This document shows, piece after piece, positions 5,100 to 8,379 of a stretch of DNA of 8,379 bases. The notes below the pieces were generated by a model. It had not been told where the DNA came from. It ran no database searches and saw nothing but the letters and a program-made list of their open reading frames with translations. The stretch covers positions 1 to 8,379 of the forward strand of contig JAPLUS010000346.1 in NCBI GenBank assembly GCA_026397495.1, read 5' to 3'. Source of the stretch: Candidatus Zixiibacteriota bacterium. Its GTDB lineage: Bacteria; Zixibacteria; MSB-5A5; GN15; PGXB01. The position numbers and the translations under genes are program-made. Positions within the stretch are counted from its first letter, which is position 1; every line of letters starts with the position of its first letter.

Positions 5100-5143
5100 G
5101 TCGGGTTTCTCATTCCGACTATCGTCGGAATGAGAAACCCGAC
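5100..5143. repeat. REP-type perfect palindrome R3, 20-bp stem and 4-base loop
   Basis: The arm GTCGGGTTTCTCATTCCGAC (5100-5119) is exactly complementary to 5124-5143 around the loop TATC. It lies at the transposase's 5' side and is flanked by CCTACAAC as in the copy at 3742-3788. As single-stranded DNA or RNA it would fold very stably, as expected of a HUH-transposase substrate. Confidence 0.9.
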
Positions 5144-5149
5144 CTACAA

Positions 5150-5172
5150 CTGGTGGCCAGGACAAGCTGCAT
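5150..5172. repeat. 23-bp perfect direct repeat, right copy (displaced rdgB start)
   Basis: Identical to 4509-4531. On the minus strand it reads ATG CAG CTT GTC and so on, the first seven codons of rdgB, then runs into the REP palindrome. It is joined to what was probably the native rdgB upstream sequence (5173-5290). Confidence 0.9.
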
Positions 5173-5290
5173 ATTGGTTAATTCATCATTAGTTGTAATA
5201 TGTTTTTCAGAGTATGAAATATATCGACACCTTAGATTAAAGTCAAATAGGAAAAGGATATAAGAAGGACTGTCCCACCGGTCTCTATAT
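5173..5290 (-). other. Gap after the Fe-S operon, original 5' region of rdgB
   Basis: These 118 AT-rich bases lie between the stop of the four-cluster ferredoxin and the displaced rdgB start copy. I see no strong terminator, no clear Shine-Dalgarno before the displaced ATG, and no gene. Before the insertion, rdgB may have been the last gene downstream of the Fe-S operon or had its own promoter here. Confidence 0.4.
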
Positions 5291-5701
5291 CTATGGAAGA
5301 CGGGTATAGCGGAGAGCTTTGGAGGGGCAAAAATGGGCGCAGGCCGGGTCGCCCTGGCAAAGATCACATTTGACAATTTCATCGTGCACCTCATCCACCA
5401 GCGCACATCCAAAGGGGCAAGCGGCAACACAAGCCATACATTTTACACATCGGCCAAGGTCAAGTTCAATCGCTCCCGTTTCTTCGTTTCTTCTCAGGGC
5501 GTTAAAAAAGCAGGATTTGACACAGGCGGGATCATCGCACTGCAAACAGGTAACGGGAACATATTTATCTTTGGCATGCGCCAACGGGTAGATGCGGCTT
5601 CGTCCCGGTTTGAGATTTCTGGCGTGGCTGAAAGCACAGGCCAACTCGCAGGTACGGCAACCGGTGCACAGCCATGGCTCAACTATAAAGCGGTACTTCA
5701 C
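5291..5701 (-). CDS. Four-cluster [4Fe-4S] ferredoxin-like subunit (CooF/HycB/AorA type)
   Basis: This 136-residue electron-transfer protein probably carries four [4Fe-4S] clusters. The Cys groups are C12-C15-C18-C22, C52-C55-C60-C64, C85-C88-C91-C95 and C112-C115-C121-C125. This is the arrangement of DMSO-reductase-type and CooF/HycB/AorA-type small subunits, which sit between a catalytic subunit and other redox partners. The start is a GTG at 5701 that overlaps the TGA of the previous gene by four bases (GTGA), a strong sign of translational coupling and of a shared complex. No signal peptide is present, so it acts in the cytoplasm. It is the last gene of the operon. Its catalytic partner is not in the window. 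A tungsten aldehyde oxidoreductase, formate dehydrogenase or hydrogenase are the plausible candidates by family habit. Confidence 0.88.
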   Translation of the reverse strand: MKYRFIVEPWLCTGCRTCELACAFSHARNLKPGRSRIYPLAHAKDKYVPVTCLQCDDPACVKSCFFNALRRNEETGAIELDLGRCVKCMACVAACPFGCALVDEVHDEIVKCDLCQGDPACAHFCPSKALRYTRLP

Positions 5702-6474
5702 TGGGTCGCCTCCTCTGCGGAGACGACAATTCTACCCATAGTTTTTGATAATTCCATCCGCTTGCAATCATCACATATATCAAAATAGCTCATTGGTAAA
5801 TTTCTCTTCCGGCTTTGATATTCGGCAAAATCTTTAGTTATTGTCTTCTTGCCGCATTTCTTGCAGGCGAGAAGCTCGAAACGCCGCTCCCAAATAGTCC
5901 GGCCGGTATCGTCATCAGTCCATTCAATAAAATGAGTCGGGCAGATCTGCGCACAACTAAGACAGCCGACACAATCGACCGGGGCTTCCCGCAGCGGCCC
6001 TGAAATCACCTTATCATGTCCCCGCTCAGCGGCCGAGATGGCAAAACAGCCCAATTCAGCACAAATACGGGTGCAAGCATAACACATGATGCAATTGTCT
6101 CCATCAGGGACAGTCTGGAAGCGGGTCTGGGTGATCCCATATTCTCCGGCCATTTTCTGAATCACCTCCGAATGCGGAGAACGAGCCATATAGAGTTCAA
6201 TAATGGTCTGGCGCAGTTCCTGCAGATAGGGCGTGTGAGTAGCGATAATCAGCTCCGCCTCGACCGGATAAAGACAGGAAGTAACATGCCGCGACCAACC
6301 ATTCCATTCCTTTTTAGTTATTTCAACCATGCAAAGGCGGCAGGATCCGCAGGGTTCGACGGCATCGTGATGGCAGAGAGCGGGAATATCTATCCCCTGT
6401 CGGCGGATAGTGGTCAGAAGCATTTCCCCATCTTCAGCTTGAACCGCTTTTCCATTTATATGAATCGTTACCAT
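5698..6474 (-). CDS. NuoG/HydA-N-terminus-like [2Fe-2S]/2[4Fe-4S] electron-transfer protein
   Basis: Of 258 residues, 1-75 form a plant-type [2Fe-2S] ferredoxin domain with C34, C45, C48 and C67 (C42 is extra). The [4Fe-4S] site with one His ligand that follows in full NuoG and HydA is absent: residues 80-120 have no HxxxCxxC pattern. Two [4Fe-4S] motifs follow (C128-C131-C134-C138 and C168-C171-C174-C178). A C-terminal element has C204xxC207 and C234xxC237, which could form a zinc ribbon or another Fe-S site. There is no H-cluster or molybdopterin domain, so this is an electron conduit rather than a hydrogenase catalytic subunit. It starts 11 bases after the flavoprotein gene, with AGGT just before the ATG, and overlaps the next gene by four bases. 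It probably bridges the flavoprotein and the four-cluster ferredoxin in one soluble complex. Confidence 0.87.
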   Translation of the reverse strand: MVTIHINGKAVQAEDGEMLLTTIRRQGIDIPALCHHDAVEPCGSCRLCMVEITKKEWNGWSRHVTSCLYPVEAELIIATHTPYLQELRQTIIELYMARSPHSEVIQKMAGEYGITQTRFQTVPDGDNCIMCYACTRICAELGCFAISAAERGHDKVISGPLREAPVDCVGCLSCAQICPTHFIEWTDDDTGRTIWERRFELLACKKCGKKTITKDFAEYQSRKRNLPMSYFDICDDCKRMELSKTMGRIVVSAEEATQ

Positions 6475-6485
6475 ATTTTACCTGT

Positions 6486-8339
6486 CTATTTGATCTCTAT
6501 AGCATCAAAGCGGCAGACTGCATAGCAGGAGCCGCAACGATCGCAGATTTCCTGATTTATGATATGTATTTTCTTTTTCTCGCCGGTGATGGCCCTCACC
6601 GGACAAGCCTTGATGCAAGCCAGACAGCCGGTGCAATTATCGGTTATATTATAGCGGATAAGCGCCCGACAAACGCCGGCCGGGCATTTTTTATCGCGAA
6701 TGTGAGTTTCATATTCTTCACGGAAATACATTAAAGTACTCATCAGCGGATTGGGACCTGATTGCCCCAGTCCGCAAAGAGAGCTAATTTGAATATGCTT
6801 GGACAACTGTTCCATCAACTCCAGATCCCCCTCCCGTCCTTCTCCTTCAGTAATCCTTTTACAAATTTGACGTAATTGGTACAATCCCTCACGACAGGGA
6901 ACACACTTACCGCATGATTCGCTGACCAGAAATGAGAGAAAATAACGGGCTATTTCAACCATGCAAGTATGGTCGTCCATAATAATCATCCCGCCCGAAC
7001 CCATCATTGATCCCGCCTCGGTCAAGGAATCAAAATCAACCGGCAGATTAAGTTTCGATTCCGGCAGACAGCCGCCCGAAGGCCCGCCGGTTTGAACCGC
7101 TTTAAATTTACGGCCATCAGGAGCACCGCCGCCAATATCGAAAATTATTTCCCGGAGAGTTATGCCCATCGGCACTTCAAGTAAGCCGCAGTTTTTGACC
7201 TTACCGGCTAAAGAGAAAACCTTCGTCCCGGTACTTTTTTTGGTGCCAATGGAAGCAAACCAGTCGGCGCCTTTATCAATAATCACCGGCACCGTAGCAA
7301 AAGTCTCCACGTTATTAAGAACCGTCGGTTTATCATAAAGCCCTTTGACTACCGAGTGGATATATTTGGCGCGCGGTTCCCCTATATCACCGGCAATCGA
7401 TTTCATCAGGGCCGATGACTCTCCACAGACAAAGGCGCCGCCGCCACGATTGACCTGAATATCAAAAGACAGGTCTGTCCCCATAATATTCTTACCCAGA
7501 AGACCATGCTCACGGGCCGCTTCAATGGCAATTTTCAGATTGACAATGGCAAGAGGATACTCCTCCCGAACATAGATATAACCCTGAATAGAGCCGATGG
7601 CATAGGCACAAATAATCATCCCTTCCAGCACCGAATGCGGGTCACTTCCCATGGTCGTTCGATCCATAAAGGCGCCGGGGTCTCCTTCATCGCCATTACA
7701 GACAACATATCGGATATCCGCTTCAACTTTGGCACAAGTGGCCCATTTCCTGCCGGTTGGAAATCCACCGCCGCCTCGTCCGCGCAGACCGGACTTGGCC
7801 ATTTCATCTATTATCTGTTGAGGAGTCATTTCGGTCAATGCTTTGGCCAGCGCCGAGTAACCGTCATAGGCAACATAATCGGTTATTCGATGAGGATCAA
7901 TATGACCAACATTACGCAAGGATATTCTCCGCTGGCGGGCATAAAAAGGTATTTTTTTGAATTCGGGAATCTTCTCCCCGGTATTGGGGTCAGTATATAT
8001 CAGCCTATCAATTATCTTATTCTTTTTGAGAGTTTCTTCCACAATCCTGGAGACATCACTCTTTTTGACCTTAGTATAAAAAGTCCCTTCCGGCTCTATA
8101 ATCACCAATGCCCCAAGGGCACAATAACCATGACAGCCGGTTTCTATAACGGCTTCAACCGATATATTTTTTATCTCATTTTCCGATAGAATCCTTTTGA
8201 ATTCTCCAAGGATTTCTATCGAACCATTTGCCCGGCAAGCTTCGCCCAGACATACCAAAATTTTTCTTTTATGGGCATCAAGAGCTTCGCGACACTCCGT
8301 TCTCCATTTGCCCAATTTTTTTATATCATCAATCAGCAT
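6486..8339 (-). CDS. NADH-dependent flavoprotein subunit, HydB/HndC/NuoF-like
   Basis: This 617-residue protein has the full domain set of the bifurcating-hydrogenase beta subunit (HydB/HndC). Residues 27-105 are a thioredoxin-like [2Fe-2S] domain (C30, C35, C69, C73). Residues 140-460 are the NuoF core: GLRGRGGGGFPTGRKW (184-199) is the FMN/NADH glycine loop, CNGDEGDPGAFMDR spans 214-227, and GGGAFVCGESSAL spans 299-311. The N3-type [4Fe-4S] cluster has C476, C479, C482 and C522. The C-terminal 2[4Fe-4S] ferredoxin domain has C569-C572-C575-C579 and C599-C602-C605-C609. It would exchange electrons with NAD(H) through FMN and pass them to Fe-S partners, in the cytoplasm. The length equals that of known HydB proteins. 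Its ATG overlaps the end of an upstream frame, and two Fe-S genes follow closely. The same architecture is used in NAD-linked formate dehydrogenase and aldehyde or benzoyl-CoA systems, so hydrogenase membership is not proven. Confidence 0.92.
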   Translation of the reverse strand: MLIDDIKKLGKWRTECREALDAHKRKILVCLGEACRANGSIEILGEFKRILSENEIKNISVEAVIETGCHGYCALGALVIIEPEGTFYTKVKKSDVSRIVEETLKKNKIIDRLIYTDPNTGEKIPEFKKIPFYARQRRISLRNVGHIDPHRITDYVAYDGYSALAKALTEMTPQQIIDEMAKSGLRGRGGGGFPTGRKWATCAKVEADIRYVVCNGDEGDPGAFMDRTTMGSDPHSVLEGMIICAYAIGSIQGYIYVREEYPLAIVNLKIAIEAAREHGLLGKNIMGTDLSFDIQVNRGGGAFVCGESSALMKSIAGDIGEPRAKYIHSVVKGLYDKPTVLNNVETFATVPVIIDKGADWFASIGTKKSTGTKVFSLAGKVKNCGLLEVPMGITLREIIFDIGGGAPDGRKFKAVQTGGPSGGCLPESKLNLPVDFDSLTEAGSMMGSGGMIIMDDHTCMVEIARYFLSFLVSESCGKCVPCREGLYQLRQICKRITEGEGREGDLELMEQLSKHIQISSLCGLGQSGPNPLMSTLMYFREEYETHIRDKKCPAGVCRALIRYNITDNCTGCLACIKACPVRAITGEKKKIHIINQEICDRCGSCYAVCRFDAIEIK

Positions 8340-8379
8340 TTCGTTCTTTCTTCACTAATGGCAAGGCCTGGTCGCTACG
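8329..8379 (-). CDS. C-terminal tail of an upstream gene, start off the window
   Basis: On the minus strand an open frame enters from the right edge, reads RSDQALPLVKKERNAD and ends in TGA at 8331-8329. It overlaps the flavoprotein start (8339) by 11 bases. One other frame stops before the flavoprotein start. Such overlaps are usual for co-translated operon genes. Family habit suggests a NuoE/HydC-like subunit or another redox component, but 16 residues do not allow identification. Confidence 0.5.
   Translation of the reverse strand, partial: RSDQALPLVKKERNAD

Larger units (their letters stand above)
4532..5149 (-). mobile_element. REP/RAYT unit inserted at the rdgB start codon
   Basis: This 618-base unit lies between two identical 23-base copies of the rdgB start. 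It consists of a REP-type repeat (4542-4621), the Y1/HUH transposase gene (minus), and a 44-base perfect palindrome (5100-5143). A RAYT gene framed by REPs is the known arrangement by which these domesticated IS200/IS605 relatives maintain and spread REP sequences. IS200-type elements normally make no target duplication, so the 23-base repeat is unexpected. A related unit without transposase lies at 3069-3795, in the same orientation. Confidence 0.8.

Noticed and set aside
3063..5150. CRISPR array
   Set aside because: The repeats are palindromic REP-type ends in pairs hundreds of bases apart. There is no regular repeat-spacer period and there are no cas genes.
5119..5430. A 103-codon minus-strand frame joining the ferredoxin end to the displaced rdgB start
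   Set aside because: Its first two thirds are the out-of-frame shadow of the four-cluster ferredoxin. Only the end reads MQLVLAT, because of the duplicated rdgB start. It is not a gene.
5698..6474. [FeFe]-hydrogenase catalytic subunit HydA
   Set aside because: Only the N-terminal Fe-S domains are present. The H-cluster motifs and the needed length are missing.
6486..8339. Respiratory complex I NuoF
   Set aside because: Complex I NuoF is about 430 residues and lacks the N-terminal [2Fe-2S] and C-terminal 2[4Fe-4S] domains seen here. No other nuo genes are present.

Overview
The window looks like a piece of a bacterial chromosome from an uncultured or anaerobic lineage with moderate GC. My best guess is the FCB-group/Zixibacteria-type bacteria. 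This rests on the style of the secreted protein at the left edge (signal peptide, an uncharacterised beta-rich domain, then a 'PPVL..IG..SVNEG' Ig/cadherin-like module), on the hydrogenase-type NADH/Fe-S module, and on the many 'GTAGGTCGGGTTTC' palindromic repeats. It is an inference from memory of such genomes, not a database result.

Layout. Positions 1-936 (minus strand) hold the 5' part of a secreted Ig-like-domain protein, whose C-terminus lies off the left edge. Positions 937-1410 are mostly non-coding, with one tiny possible leader peptide. Positions 1411-1740 (minus) hold a VanZ-like membrane protein that lacks a usable start and its first membrane helix. It abuts, head to head, a GNAT acetyltransferase (plus, to 2217). 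Positions 2352-3062 (plus) encode a SAM-dependent methyltransferase with a C-terminal SEC-C-like motif. Positions 3063-3834 have no credible gene and are packed with palindromic repeats. A tRNA-Pro(TGG) gene follows at 3835-3909 (minus).

Positions 3999-5172 are the most informative stretch. A pseudogene of the house-cleaning NTP pyrophosphatase rdgB (minus) has lost its catalytic core. Exactly at its start codon sits a 618-bp REP/RAYT unit: an IS200-like Y1/HUH transposase flanked by REP-type palindromes. The unit is bracketed by a perfect 23-bp direct repeat of the rdgB start. A second unit with the same two ends but no transposase lies at 3069-3795, so both an apparently autonomous and a non-autonomous form are visible side by side.

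Positions 5291-8379 (minus) are a tightly spaced operon for electron transfer. It holds the tail of an upstream gene, then a HydB/HndC/NuoF-like flavoprotein with N-terminal [2Fe-2S] and C-terminal 2[4Fe-4S] domains. Next come a short NuoG/HydA-N-terminus-like Fe-S protein with a C-terminal CxxC..CxxC element and a four-cluster CooF/HycB/AorA-type ferredoxin. Together these can pass electrons between NAD(P)H and a partner oxidoreductase. No catalytic subunit (hydrogenase, formate dehydrogenase or tungsten aldehyde oxidoreductase) is present in the window, so it must be encoded upstream or elsewhere.
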